Below, one piece after another: positions 15,923-24,224 of a stretch of DNA of 64,000 nt. Source of the stretch: an uncultured Collinsella sp. (GTDB lineage Bacteria; Actinomycetota; Coriobacteriia; Coriobacteriales; Coriobacteriaceae); contig UQHK01000006.1 in NCBI GenBank assembly GCA_900540855.1, forward strand, positions 33,041 through 97,040, given 5' to 3'. Every line of letters begins with the position of its first letter. Within the stretch, counting starts at the first letter, position 1. The position numbers were made by a program, and so were the translations under genes. Under the pieces are notes generated by a model. The model searched no databases. It was not told where the DNA came from and saw only the letters and a list, made by a program, of their open reading frames with translations.

Positions 15923-16876
15923 CTATTTGCCGGCGGCGCGCAGGGCTACGTAAGCGGCACCGATGATGCCGGCGTCGTTGCCGAGCGAAGCGACCTTAAT
16001 GGGCGTCTCGCGCGAGGCGGAGAGCGCGTACTGCTTAAAGTGCTCGCGGACCTTGTCGAGGTAGACATCGGCCGAAGCGGAAGCACCGCCGCCGATCAGG
16101 AACATCTCGGGATCGACCACGTTGGCAATAAGCGCCAGGGCGCGGCCGAGATAGTCGGCCATGGTATCGGCAGCTGCCAGCGCGAGCTTGTCACCCTCGC
16201 GGCAGGCCTGGAACACGTCCTTGGAATCAGAAGGCCCGGTGAGCTCGATGGGCTCGACGCCCGCCTTCTTGCACTCGGCAAGGTAGTTACTCACCACGCC
16301 GGTGGCGCTGGAATACTGCTCCAGATGGCCATGGCCGCCACAGCCGCAGGTGCGCTCCTCAGCCGGGTTCAGGCACATGTGGCCAATCTCGCCGCCGGCA
16401 CCCACAACGCCCGACACCACGTCGCCGTTGACGATAACGCCGCCACCCACGCCGGTACCGATGGTGACCATCACCACGTTCTGTACGCCCTTGGCAGAGC
16501 CGAGCCAGGCCTCGCCCATGGCAGCGGCGTTGGCATCGTTCTCGTACTTAACAACCGCGTCGGGGCAGTGCTCTTGAATGGCGACTCTTAGCTCAGGCAG
16601 GTTAATAGCAATGTTGGCCTTAACCTTGGCATCGCCCGAAGCCGGGATGGGGCACGGAACGGCCAGACCAATGCCCGCCACAAAGGCGCGCGGAATCTGT
16701 GCCTTGGCGATCACCTGATCGATAGCCTCGGTCACCGCGGCAAAGCCCGCGGCGTCAACGATAGGAGGCGTGGGCACGCTGGCCTTGGCAAGCAGGTTGC
16801 CGTCCTCGTCGAACAGGCCTTCCTTAACCGAAGTGCCGCCAACGTCGATGCCGATGTAGTACTGCTTAGGTTCCAT
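15923..16876 (-). CDS. glk: ROK-family glucokinase
   Basis: A 317-residue ROK kinase that probably phosphorylates glucose with ATP. The phosphate-binding motif YIGIDVGGTSVKEGLFDEDG is at residues 7-26. The catalytic base lies in the ENDANAAAMGE segment, and the zinc site is CGCGGHGHLEQYSS near residue 185. The ATG at 16876 is chosen because AAAGGTGG precedes it. A more upstream ATG lies in the leader hairpin region. ROK proteins without an N-terminal helix-turn-helix, like this one, are enzymes. Substrate (glucose versus another hexose) is inferred. Confidence 0.9.
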   Translation of the reverse strand: MEPKQYYIGIDVGGTSVKEGLFDEDGNLLAKASVPTPPIVDAAGFAAVTEAIDQVIAKAQIPRAFVAGIGLAVPCPIPASGDAKVKANIAINLPELRVAIQEHCPDAVVKYENDANAAAMGEAWLGSAKGVQNVVMVTIGTGVGGGVIVNGDVVSGVVGAGGEIGHMCLNPAEERTCGCGGHGHLEQYSSATGVVSNYLAECKKAGVEPIELTGPSDSKDVFQACREGDKLALAAADTMADYLGRALALIANVVDPEMFLIGGGASASADVYLDKVREHFKQYALSASRETPIKVASLGNDAGIIGAAYVALRAAGK

Positions 16877-17216
16877 GGGAGCCCACCTTTCTCGTTTAAA
16901 CATTGCCTGTATGGTACCGCTCCCCAGGCAAAAACCTGTCAAAAAGGGACAGGTTTGTTTTGGCAGGTTTTATCTGGGAAAACGCAAGGCATGAGATTCG
17001 GTTCGCTGGGCGGCAATACGGCCCAACCCCATCTTCGAGCCGATCAATTTGCTCAATACCACATTATTAGAGTGCATATTAATTTGAAGCGCTCTAGTTG
17101 TAAAAGAGAAGCGTTTTTCAATTATCTCTTTCTCGAACTTTTCAAAAACACAATAGGGATGCTTAGGTGTTGACTATACTTTCTTTTATACTCAATCAAG
17201 CTGGAAAGGAGGTTCC
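16877..17216. other. Divergent intergenic region upstream of the glucokinase and GntR genes
   Basis: This 340-base gap contains a 9-bp inverted repeat (AAACCTGTC at 16932-16940 and GACAGGTTT at 16948-16956) in the glucokinase leader. It is A+T-rich towards the GntR gene. TATACT occurs twice at 17173-17195 next to TTGACT, but the spacing does not make a standard promoter. A 72-codon open frame here looks like chance. Confidence 0.6.
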
Positions 17217-17936
17217 ATGATTCCCAAATATGAGGCGATAGCTGCAGATATCGCCCGAAGCATCGAGGACGGCGCTCTAAAGCCGGGCGACAAGCTACCC
17301 ACCGTCGTTGAGTTCTGTGAGCTCTATAGCGTTTCCAAAATCACCGTCAAACGAGCTATCGAGCAGATCACCGAGGAAGGCCTTATTACCAGCCGGCGCG
17401 GATCGGGCACCTACGTTAAGGACACGGCGGGGCTTCCCGGCCAGGCGTTTTTCCAGGGCAAGAACGATCGCTCCCAGGGCTTTTCGTATGAGCACCGCGG
17501 GGAGAAGGTGACCTCGGTGGTCTACGATTTCTCGATTGTCAATCCGCCAGCAGACGTCGCTGCCCAGCTGGGAATTGCCGAGGACGACTTTGCCTATCAC
17601 ATCGTGCGCGTGCGCCAGGTCGACGAGAAGCCCATCGTTATCGAGTACACCTACATGCCCCTCGAGCTGATTCCGGGCCTTAAAAAGAAAGACCTGTATG
17701 GATCGGTCTACAGCTTCATCCGCAAGCAATGCGGGCTGAAGATTTCGAGCTTCCACCGCACCATTCGCGCCGTAGCGGCAACCGAGGAAGAGGCTGAGCG
17801 CCTGGACACCAAACCCGGCTCTCCCCTGCTCGAGCTCAACCAGATTGGCTTTTTGGATAGCGGCACCGCCTTTGAGCATTCGATCTCGCGCAACGTTGGT
17901 GACCGCTTTGAGCTGCACAACGTAACGTTGGCATAG
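17217..17936 (+). CDS. GntR-family transcriptional regulator, HutC/UTRA type
   Basis: A 239-residue repressor-like protein. Residues 1-70 form the GntR winged helix (KYEAIAADIARSIEDGALKPG, with TVKRAIEQITEEGLI as the recognition helix region, and SRRGSGTYV). Residues 85-235 form a UTRA sensor domain (FAYHIVRVRQVDEKPIVIEYTYMP). UTRA regulators usually bind a sugar phosphate or amino-acid derivative. The ATG follows AAAGGAGG. manA lies 75 bases downstream in the same direction, so a role in hexose metabolism is plausible. Confidence 0.9.
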   Translation: MIPKYEAIAADIARSIEDGALKPGDKLPTVVEFCELYSVSKITVKRAIEQITEEGLITSRRGSGTYVKDTAGLPGQAFFQGKNDRSQGFSYEHRGEKVTSVVYDFSIVNPPADVAAQLGIAEDDFAYHIVRVRQVDEKPIVIEYTYMPLELIPGLKKKDLYGSVYSFIRKQCGLKISSFHRTIRAVAATEEEAERLDTKPGSPLLELNQIGFLDSGTAFEHSISRNVGDRFELHNVTLA

Positions 17937-18011
17937 GTTTTTGTAGTCATGCGGGCGCTCGTTACGGCTCGTTTAGAGTGGGCGGCCGCGCAACACCATG
18001 GGGGTATGAAC

Positions 18012-18944
18012 ATGTCCGATTTGATTAAACTGACGCCGATCTTTCACGAGAAGATCTGGGGCGGCCGCCAGCTCGAAACCGTATTTGGTTATGACATTCC
18101 CGAGGGTCCCATCGGTGAGTGCTGGGCCATCTCGGCACACCCCAACGGCGACTGCCAGATCGCTGAGGGCCCGTACGCCGGTCACACGCTGTCATGGCTG
18201 TGGGCCGAGCACCGCGAGCTCTTTGGCAACTGCGAGGGCAAGGAGTTCCCGCTGCTCATTAAGATTCTGGACGCCAAGGACGACCTTTCGATCCAGATCC
18301 ATCCCAACGACGAGTACGCCGCCGAGCACGAGAACGGCAGCCTGGGCAAAACCGAGTGCTGGTATGTGCTGGACTGCGAGCCCGGCGCCACAATCATCGT
18401 CGGCCAGCGCGCCAAGGACCGCGCCGAGGCTGCACAGATGATCGAAGACGGCCGCTGGGACGACATGCTCAACGTGCTGCCGATCCACAAGGGCGACTTT
18501 TTCCAGATTGATTCCGGTACCGTCCACGCCATCAAGACCGGCACGCTCATTTTGGAGACGCAGCAGTCGAGCGACGTGACGTATCGCCTGTACGACTACG
18601 ACCGTCCCGGCACCGACGGCAAACTGCGTCCCCTGCACATTGAGCAGAGTCTCGACTGCATCGACTTTGATTCTCAGGCCCCGACCGACGGCACCGTGAC
18701 CGCGCCCGAAGTCGACGGCGTGACCGAACTCGAGTCCAACCCCTGCTACACCGTCGATCGCGTGCGCGTCAACGGCAGCAAGACCCTCGACCAGCACTGG
18801 CCCTTCATGTGTCTGTCGGTCATCGACGGCGAAGGCACCGTCTGCGGCGACCCCGTCCACAAGGGAAGTCACCTGCTAGCCCCGAGCACCGTCAGCTCCA
18901 TCGACCTCGAAGGCAAGATGGAACTGATCGTCTCGCACCTGTAG
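18012..18944 (+). CDS. manA: Mannose-6-phosphate isomerase, class I
   Basis: A 310-residue zinc-dependent isomerase interconverting mannose 6-phosphate and fructose 6-phosphate. Zinc and active-site segments are visible: LSIQIHPNDEYA, LGKTECWYVLD and GTVHAIKTGTLILETQQSSD. It starts like short PMI proteins (TPIFHEKIWGGRQL). I chose the ATG at 18012 because GGGGG lies 7 bases upstream. The ATG at 18006 would have almost no spacing. It follows the GntR regulator and ends at a strong hairpin. Confidence 0.92.
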   Translation: MSDLIKLTPIFHEKIWGGRQLETVFGYDIPEGPIGECWAISAHPNGDCQIAEGPYAGHTLSWLWAEHRELFGNCEGKEFPLLIKILDAKDDLSIQIHPNDEYAAEHENGSLGKTECWYVLDCEPGATIIVGQRAKDRAEAAQMIEDGRWDDMLNVLPIHKGDFFQIDSGTVHAIKTGTLILETQQSSDVTYRLYDYDRPGTDGKLRPLHIEQSLDCIDFDSQAPTDGTVTAPEVDGVTELESNPCYTVDRVRVNGSKTLDQHWPFMCLSVIDGEGTVCGDPVHKGSHLLAPSTVSSIDLEGKMELIVSHL

Positions 18945-18970
18945 ATCGCACCAACAACCCAAACGCAACA

Positions 18971-19004
18971 AGGGGCTCTCCCGTCCATGTACGGGAGAGC
19001 CCCT
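18971..19004 (+). terminator. Hairpin after manA
   Basis: AGGGGCTCTCCCGT pairs perfectly with ACGGGAGAGCCCCT around a 6-base loop, 26 bases after the manA stop. The U-run is weak (AATCGTTTC). Confidence 0.7.
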
Positions 19005-19062
19005 AATCGTTTCTATATATCAGCCCACCCGGCTCTCCAGACCAAAAAGCGACCGAGCAGAG

Positions 19063-19205
19063 CGACGCTCGCAAGCAACGTTATCTAAGGACCTGGGCGG
19101 GCGTATAGGGCAACATCGATCGCGAGTTCCGCACGAGCCGGAGAGCACTTAATGTGCTCTCCGTGCGAGTCAGGACTGTCCGAGCAGGCGATGTTGTCCA
19201 TGGCG
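19063..19205. ncRNA. Possible structured RNA between manA and pcrA
   Basis: A nested set of pairings is seen: CAACATCG (19111-19118) with CGATGTTG (19189-19196), CGCAC (19130-19134) with GTGCG (19163-19167), and GGAGAGCAC (19140-19148) with GTGCTCTCC (19154-19162). On the minus strand the structure is followed by a weaker hairpin and TCGCTTTTTGG near 19060-19070. It could be the 3' region of pcrA or an independent small RNA. No known RNA family was recognised. Confidence 0.4.
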
Positions 19206-19225
19206 CCTGTCCGGGGTCGGCGGGA

Positions 19226-22126
19226 TCACGACAGCTTGACGATCGGTGCAAAACCTTTCATCAGCTTTTTGGTCTGGCCGGTCTTTTCGAATTGAACCTC
19301 GATCATGTCTCCGGCGACCGAGATCACGGTACCGGTGCCAAAGGTCTTGTGGCTCACGGTATCGCCCGCGGCAAAGTCCTGCGACGCGCTGGCGCGATCG
19401 ACCTTGCGCTCCACCGTCGGCGACACCTTGGACGACGGCTTTTTAGCTCGCAGCGCGCCCGAACCAAAGGTCGAGGCAACACGGCCGGCGTCGGGCGAAA
19501 CCCCGCGATGGCGCTCAGTGCCATAGGTGCTGCCACCAAAGAAATCGTCGAAGCTCGATCCGCCGCGCGAACCGGAACCGCCGGTCGAGCGCGTATGCGA
19601 ACCGAACACCTTGCCGCCATACATATCCGAGCCCATGCCCGAGCCAAAGGTGCCGTGACGGTCGCCGCGCTTCTCCCAGCCCGTGCCCTCAAAACCGGCA
19701 GAACCGATACCGCTAAACTCGATATCCTCAAACGGAATCTCGTTGAGGAAGCGAGAGCGCGGGTTGGCAGAGGTCGAGCCGTAGGTGCGACGCGTGGCCG
19801 CATAGGTCAGGAACAGGCGCTTACGGGCACGCGTGATGGCAACGTAGGCCAGGCGACGCTCCTCCTCGAGCTTGCCCGGGTCATCGCTGCCGCCAAAGTC
19901 GTGCACGTGCGGGAAGATACCCTCCTCCATGCCGGCCACGAACACCGCCGGGAACTCCAGGCCCTTGGCGGAGTGGATGGTCATCATGGTAATGGCATGC
20001 GTCTCGCCGGCCAGGGAATCCAAGTCGGAGCGCAGGGCCAGCCACTCCATGAGTGCCGGCAGTGCCTTACAGGTGAGCGGACCGTAGGTGCGCTCGATCT
20101 CGTCGGCATGCACGGCGCCCGCCGGTAGCTCTGTTGGCACGGCATACGCGTTGCCCGCGATGGCGGCGGCCAGGGCATCCTGCGGCGAGAGCGCCGGGGC
20201 GGCTAGGCTATCGAGCGGATTGGAGCCCGCGGCGTCACGAGCGCCGACAAGTGCCTCAAACGAGGATGCCGGAGCGGACGACCCCGGCTCGGACGCGGGC
20301 GCACTCACCACGACGGACTCGGACTCGGCGACGGACGGCACGTCGGCAACACCGGCCGCGCGCAGCTCTTCTAGACTCTCGAGCGTACCCTCGATATCCT
20401 CGTGCGTCTCCTCAAATTCGGCGGCGACGCCCAGGAATTCCTGGATGTTCTCGGCGCGGCTCTCGGACTCCATGGTGCCCTCGGCGCGAAACGCCTGCAG
20501 CAGGCCCGTCTTGTCGACAATCATCTCGACGACGTCCTTGAGCTCGCCGTCCATGCGGCGGCCCTCGCGCACCAGCGCCACAAAACTCGACAGGCCGTTG
20601 CGCACCTTCGCGCTAAACATGCCCGTCTCGGCTGTTGCGATCTCGCAGGCCTGGAAGAACGAGCAACGATTGTCGCGCGCCAGCTGCTCAATCTTTTGGA
20701 TCGAAGTGGAGCCGATGCCGCGGCGCGGCGTGTTGATGACGCGCTTGACGCTCATCTCGTCGGCCGGGTTCACGATCATCTTGAGGTAGGCCATGACATC
20801 GCGGATCTCGGCGCGGTCGAAGAATCGCGTGCCGCCGACGATCTTGTAGGGCACGCCCGCGCGCAGGAACATATCTTCGAGGGTACGCGACTGGGCGTTG
20901 GTGCGGTAGAACACGGCGATATCGTCGTAGCTCGTACCCTTGGCATGCAGCTTCTCGATCTCGCCGGCAATCCAGCGACCCTCGTCGCGCTCGTCGCTTG
21001 CCTGGAAAGCCTGAATCTTCTCGCCATCGCCCTCGGCCGTAAACAGGCGCTTGTCCTTGCGCTGCGAGTTGTGGCGCACCACGGCATTGGCGGCGCTCAG
21101 GATGTGACCCGTGGAACGATAGTTCTGCTCCAGCTTGACGGTCTTGCAGTTTTTAAAGTCCTTCTCAAAGTCCAGGATGTTGGTGATGTCGGCGCCACGC
21201 CAGCTGTAAATGGACTGGTCATCGTCGCCCACGACCATGAGATTTTGGTACTTGGCGGCCAGCAGGTTGGCGATCTCGTACTGGACGTGGTTGGTGTCCT
21301 GATACTCGTCGACGCTAATGTAGCGGAAGCGCTCTTGGTACTTGTCGAGCACCTCGGGGCGGGTGCGCAGTAGCTCGAGCGTGCGCACGAGCAGGTCGTC
21401 GAAGTCCATCGCGTTGGCGGCGCGCAGGCGGCGCTCCAGCTCCAGGTAGACCTGCGCGGCCTTTTTGTCGTTGGGGCTATCGGCGCTCTTGAGCATGTCC
21501 TCGGGGCCGATCATGGCGTTTTTGGCCGAGCTGATTTTGCTGCGGATCATGTTGATGGGGAACTGCTTTTGCTCAATGCCGAGCGCCTGCATAATGTCAC
21601 GCACCATGCGCTTTGAGTCATCGTCGTCATAGATGGTGAACTGACCGGTGTAGCCCAGCAGGTCGGCGTCCTCGCGCAGCATGCGCACGCACATGGCGTG
21701 GAAGGTGCACACCCACATGCCGCGGGTGCCACTGGGGATGAGTGCCGCCAGACGCTCGCGCATCTCTGCCGCAGCCTTGTTGGTAAACGTAATGGCAAGA
21801 ACCTGCCAAGGCTTAACACCCAGGTCGCCGAGCATATGTGCGATACGGAAGGTCAAGACGCGGGTCTTGCCCGAGCCGGCGCCGGCGAGCACCAGCAACG
21901 GGCCCTCGGTGGACAGGACCGCCTCGCGCTGGGCGGGATTAAGGCTGTCGATGTCGACGAGCGGCTTGGCGGGCTTGGGCGCCGGCGCGGGAGCGTCGTA
22001 GATGTCGAGCGGAACGAGCTCGGGCTCCGGCGCAGCGGGGGCGGTGTATGCATCGAGTGGCACGGGTTCCGGCGCGGGCGGCACGGGCGCGGCAGTGTTC
22101 TTTTCCCAGGGCAGGGGCTGGGTCAT
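19226..22126 (-). CDS. pcrA: UvrD/PcrA-type ATP-dependent DNA helicase
   Basis: A 966-residue superfamily 1 helicase that unwinds DNA in repair and replication restart. The start ATG at 22124-22126 follows GAGGAG. Residues 1-58 are a Pro/Ala-rich extension holding a near-duplicate (PVPLDAYTAP and LVPLDIYDAP). Walker A AGAGSGKTRV is at residues 81-90; then come VDEYQDTNHVQYE, GDDDQSIYSWRGAD, LEQNYRST, TMMTIHSAKGLEF and VAITRARKRLFLTYA. About 100 Ala/Ser/Pro-rich residues are inserted near residues 590-690, before the last helicase motifs. The C-terminus has a Gly/Ser-rich stretch and a final Tudor-like segment (GDTVSHKTFGTGTVISV), as in PcrA proteins that bind RNA polymerase. Confidence 0.94.
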   Translation of the reverse strand: MTQPLPWEKNTAAPVPPAPEPVPLDAYTAPAAPEPELVPLDIYDAPAPAPKPAKPLVDIDSLNPAQREAVLSTEGPLLVLAGAGSGKTRVLTFRIAHMLGDLGVKPWQVLAITFTNKAAAEMRERLAALIPSGTRGMWVCTFHAMCVRMLREDADLLGYTGQFTIYDDDDSKRMVRDIMQALGIEQKQFPINMIRSKISSAKNAMIGPEDMLKSADSPNDKKAAQVYLELERRLRAANAMDFDDLLVRTLELLRTRPEVLDKYQERFRYISVDEYQDTNHVQYEIANLLAAKYQNLMVVGDDDQSIYSWRGADITNILDFEKDFKNCKTVKLEQNYRSTGHILSAANAVVRHNSQRKDKRLFTAEGDGEKIQAFQASDERDEGRWIAGEIEKLHAKGTSYDDIAVFYRTNAQSRTLEDMFLRAGVPYKIVGGTRFFDRAEIRDVMAYLKMIVNPADEMSVKRVINTPRRGIGSTSIQKIEQLARDNRCSFFQACEIATAETGMFSAKVRNGLSSFVALVREGRRMDGELKDVVEMIVDKTGLLQAFRAEGTMESESRAENIQEFLGVAAEFEETHEDIEGTLESLEELRAAGVADVPSVAESESVVVSAPASEPGSSAPASSFEALVGARDAAGSNPLDSLAAPALSPQDALAAAIAGNAYAVPTELPAGAVHADEIERTYGPLTCKALPALMEWLALRSDLDSLAGETHAITMMTIHSAKGLEFPAVFVAGMEEGIFPHVHDFGGSDDPGKLEEERRLAYVAITRARKRLFLTYAATRRTYGSTSANPRSRFLNEIPFEDIEFSGIGSAGFEGTGWEKRGDRHGTFGSGMGSDMYGGKVFGSHTRSTGGSGSRGGSSFDDFFGGSTYGTERHRGVSPDAGRVASTFGSGALRAKKPSSKVSPTVERKVDRASASQDFAAGDTVSHKTFGTGTVISVAGDMIEVQFEKTGQTKKLMKGFAPIVKLS

Positions 22127-22269
22127 GGGCGACTCCTCATCTGACGGACGGCGCGCCTGCGGGCAGCGCCATAGTTTGAGCCGTACCAGTATACCGAGCC
22201 GCGCGGACACCGACGCAAATCACACCACGACTCCGTGCGCCACCATCGGACCCACCCCATCGCCCAAAA

Positions 22270-22309
22270 AAGAGGGCAGCATAGACCTTTTGGTCATGCC
22301 ACCCTCTTT
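22270..22309 (-). terminator. Intrinsic terminator of uppP
   Basis: On the minus strand AAAGAGGGTGGCATGACC pairs with GGTCTATGCTGCCCTCTTT (minor mismatches) and is followed by TTTTGGG. It lies about 45 bases after the uppP stop. Confidence 0.88.
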
Positions 22310-22353
22310 GAATGACAAGCTGTCGCTCTGGCCGCCGCGCAGCGTCGACTAAG

Positions 22354-23334
22354 TTAGAGGCCGAGCATGGGCTCCAGAACGAAGAAGTATGCGAGCACTA
22401 CGATGCCCAGGATGATGCGGTAAACACCGAAGCACTTAAAGTCGTGACGGCGGACGAAGCCCATGAGCCACTTGATGGCGATGAGCGAAACCACAAAGGC
22501 AACAACGCAGCCCACGCCCAAGATGGCGATCTCGTTGGTGCCGAACGTGCCGCCCTTGATGAAGTACTTGACCAGCTTGAGCGCACTCGCGCCAAACATG
22601 ACAGGGATGGCCAGGAAGAACGTGAACTTAGACGCCACCGAGCGCGTGCAGCCCAAAAGCAGGCCGCCGATGATGGTAGAACCGGAGCGAGACGTACCAG
22701 GCACCAGCGAAAGCACCTGGAAGCAGCCGATACCCAGCGCAGTCTTCCAGCTGAGGTCCTCGAGCGTGGCGATGGAACCAAAGTCCAGATTCTCGTCATC
22801 GTCCTCATCCTCAGCGGTAGCCGTGGGGGGCGCCGCAAAGTGCGCACCGGCGGGACGTCCACCCGACACCACAGCACGCGAACCAAACGAACCGGCAACG
22901 GCCATTTCCTCGCGCTTGCTCGCGCGCCAGTTCTCGATCACGATAAACAGCACGCCGTACACAATGAGCGCCAGCGCCACGACGGGAGCGTTGTAGAAAT
23001 GCTCCTCCATCCAGTCGTTGAGCGGCAGGCCGATCGCCGCCGCAGGAATGCAACCGAGCACAATCTTGCCCCACAGCACCCAGGTGTCGCGACGGCCCTC
23101 CTTGCCCTTGCTGGGCGAGAACGGGTTGAGCTCGTGGAAAAACAGCACGCAGACGGCCAGAATGGCGCCGAGCTGAATCACGACCAGGAACATATTCCAG
23201 AACGTCTCGCTCACGTTCATCTTGACGAACTCGTCCACCAAGATCATGTGGCCCGTCGACGAAACGGGCAGCCATTCGGTGATGCCCTCGACCAGGCCCA
23301 TGAAGGCAGATTTTAGAAGCTCGATAATATCCAA
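22354..23334 (-). CDS. uppP: Undecaprenyl-diphosphatase with a central acidic insertion
   Basis: A 326-residue polytopic enzyme that recycles undecaprenyl pyrophosphate for cell-wall synthesis and gives bacitracin tolerance. The signatures GLVEGITEWLPVSSTGHMIL near the N-terminus and LVPGTSRSGSTIIGGLLLG are intact. Between them, after IENWRASKREE, about 45 residues rich in Gly, Ala, Pro, Asp and Glu are inserted, which explains the greater length than the usual 270. The TTG at 23332-23334 is taken as start because GAGGGGG precedes it by 5 bases and the protein then begins like other family members. Confidence 0.92.
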   Translation of the reverse strand: MDIIELLKSAFMGLVEGITEWLPVSSTGHMILVDEFVKMNVSETFWNMFLVVIQLGAILAVCVLFFHELNPFSPSKGKEGRRDTWVLWGKIVLGCIPAAAIGLPLNDWMEEHFYNAPVVALALIVYGVLFIVIENWRASKREEMAVAGSFGSRAVVSGGRPAGAHFAAPPTATAEDEDDDENLDFGSIATLEDLSWKTALGIGCFQVLSLVPGTSRSGSTIIGGLLLGCTRSVASKFTFFLAIPVMFGASALKLVKYFIKGGTFGTNEIAILGVGCVVAFVVSLIAIKWLMGFVRRHDFKCFGVYRIILGIVVLAYFFVLEPMLGL

Positions 23335-23583
23335 AGGGACCCCCTCGTTAGACACCCGCCGGTAGATGTTCTGCGGACGATGCGGGCGATGTCCCATTAT
23401 CAACCGTTGGCGGTGCGACCGCGCCTACCCTTACCAAAAAACTCGCCCGTTCACAGAATTGCGAGCAGTTAAACCGAAATCCTTGGGTATAACTGCAACA
23501 AGATAAAGTGTCCGGCGGTCAACGCACCCGCGCCCGCCCGACGCACGAGCCCCGCGCCCGTGCGATAGACCAAGGAGGAAACC

Positions 23584-24021
23584 ATGAACGAGGGTTACAC
23601 CAAGGTATTTGTTTCACTCGACGGTACTGAGCAGCAGGATTTTGTGCTCGCACGCGCCATCAAGGTCGCCGCGAACAACGGCGCCAAGCTGATTATCGGC
23701 CACGTTATCGATTCCACGGCGCTCGAGAGCGCCGGCTCCTATCCGGTCGATTTGGTCAACGGTCTGGAGGAGGCCTTTAAGAACTCCATCGAAAAGCAGC
23801 TCGAAGAGGCCAAGGCCAATCCCGATATTCCCGAGGTCGAGGTTATGATACGTGCCGGTCGTATTCGCGAGACGCTCAAAGACGAGATGCTCGACGTGGT
23901 CAAGCCCGACCTGGTGCTCTGCGGCGCTCGCGGCCTGTCCTCGATCAAGTATGCGCTTCTGGGTTCGATTTCGACGTTCCTGCTGCGCAATACGGACTGC
24001 GACATCTTGGTCGTAAAGTAG
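23584..24021 (+). CDS. Universal stress protein (UspA family)
   Basis: A 145-residue single Usp domain. The ATP-binding signature G-x2-G-x9-G-S is visible in GARGLSSIKYALLGSIS near residues 119-135, so it is probably an ATP-binding type. The strand-loop motif VFVSLDGTEQQDFVLARAI is at the N-terminus. The ATG has AAGGAGG. It is monocistronic, ended by a long cruciform and a terminator. Confidence 0.92.
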   Translation: MNEGYTKVFVSLDGTEQQDFVLARAIKVAANNGAKLIIGHVIDSTALESAGSYPVDLVNGLEEAFKNSIEKQLEEAKANPDIPEVEVMIRAGRIRETLKDEMLDVVKPDLVLCGARGLSSIKYALLGSISTFLLRNTDCDILVVK

Positions 24022-24034
24022 CGTTGCTCCCACC

Positions 24035-24127
24035 GGCCGCGGGGCCTGCGGGGTTTCCATGGGCACGTCCTCGCCGCGTTGCGGCTGCGGGATGTGCCCT
24101 TAGGAAACCCCTCCCGGCCCCGCGGCC
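24035..24127. repeat. 93-base GC-rich cruciform sequence after uspA
   Basis: GGCCGCGGGGCC (24035-24046) pairs perfectly with GGCCCCGCGGCC (24116-24127). Inside it GGGTTTCC pairs with GGAAACCC, and GGGCAC pairs with GTGCCC. The result is a long interrupted hairpin, too large for an ordinary terminator, which lies separately at 24169. Confidence 0.75.
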
Positions 24128-24168
24128 TTTGCAGCCTCACTTCAACGAGTTGTCTGATAGAAAAATGG

Positions 24169-24194
24169 CGTGCCGCCCCGTTTGGGGCGGCACG
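24169..24194. terminator. Bidirectional terminator between uspA and the histidine kinase gene
   Basis: CGTGCCGCCCC pairs perfectly with GGGGCGGCACG around GTTT. On the plus strand TTTTGTTT follows, and on the minus strand CCATTTTTC follows. Confidence 0.85.
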
Positions 24195-24224
24195 TTTTGT
24201 TTGGACGGGCGTTTGCCGTGTGCG

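Noticed and set aside
16955..17173. 72-codon frame upstream of the GntR gene
   Set aside because: No ribosome binding site and composition unlike the neighbours. It lies in a promoter region.
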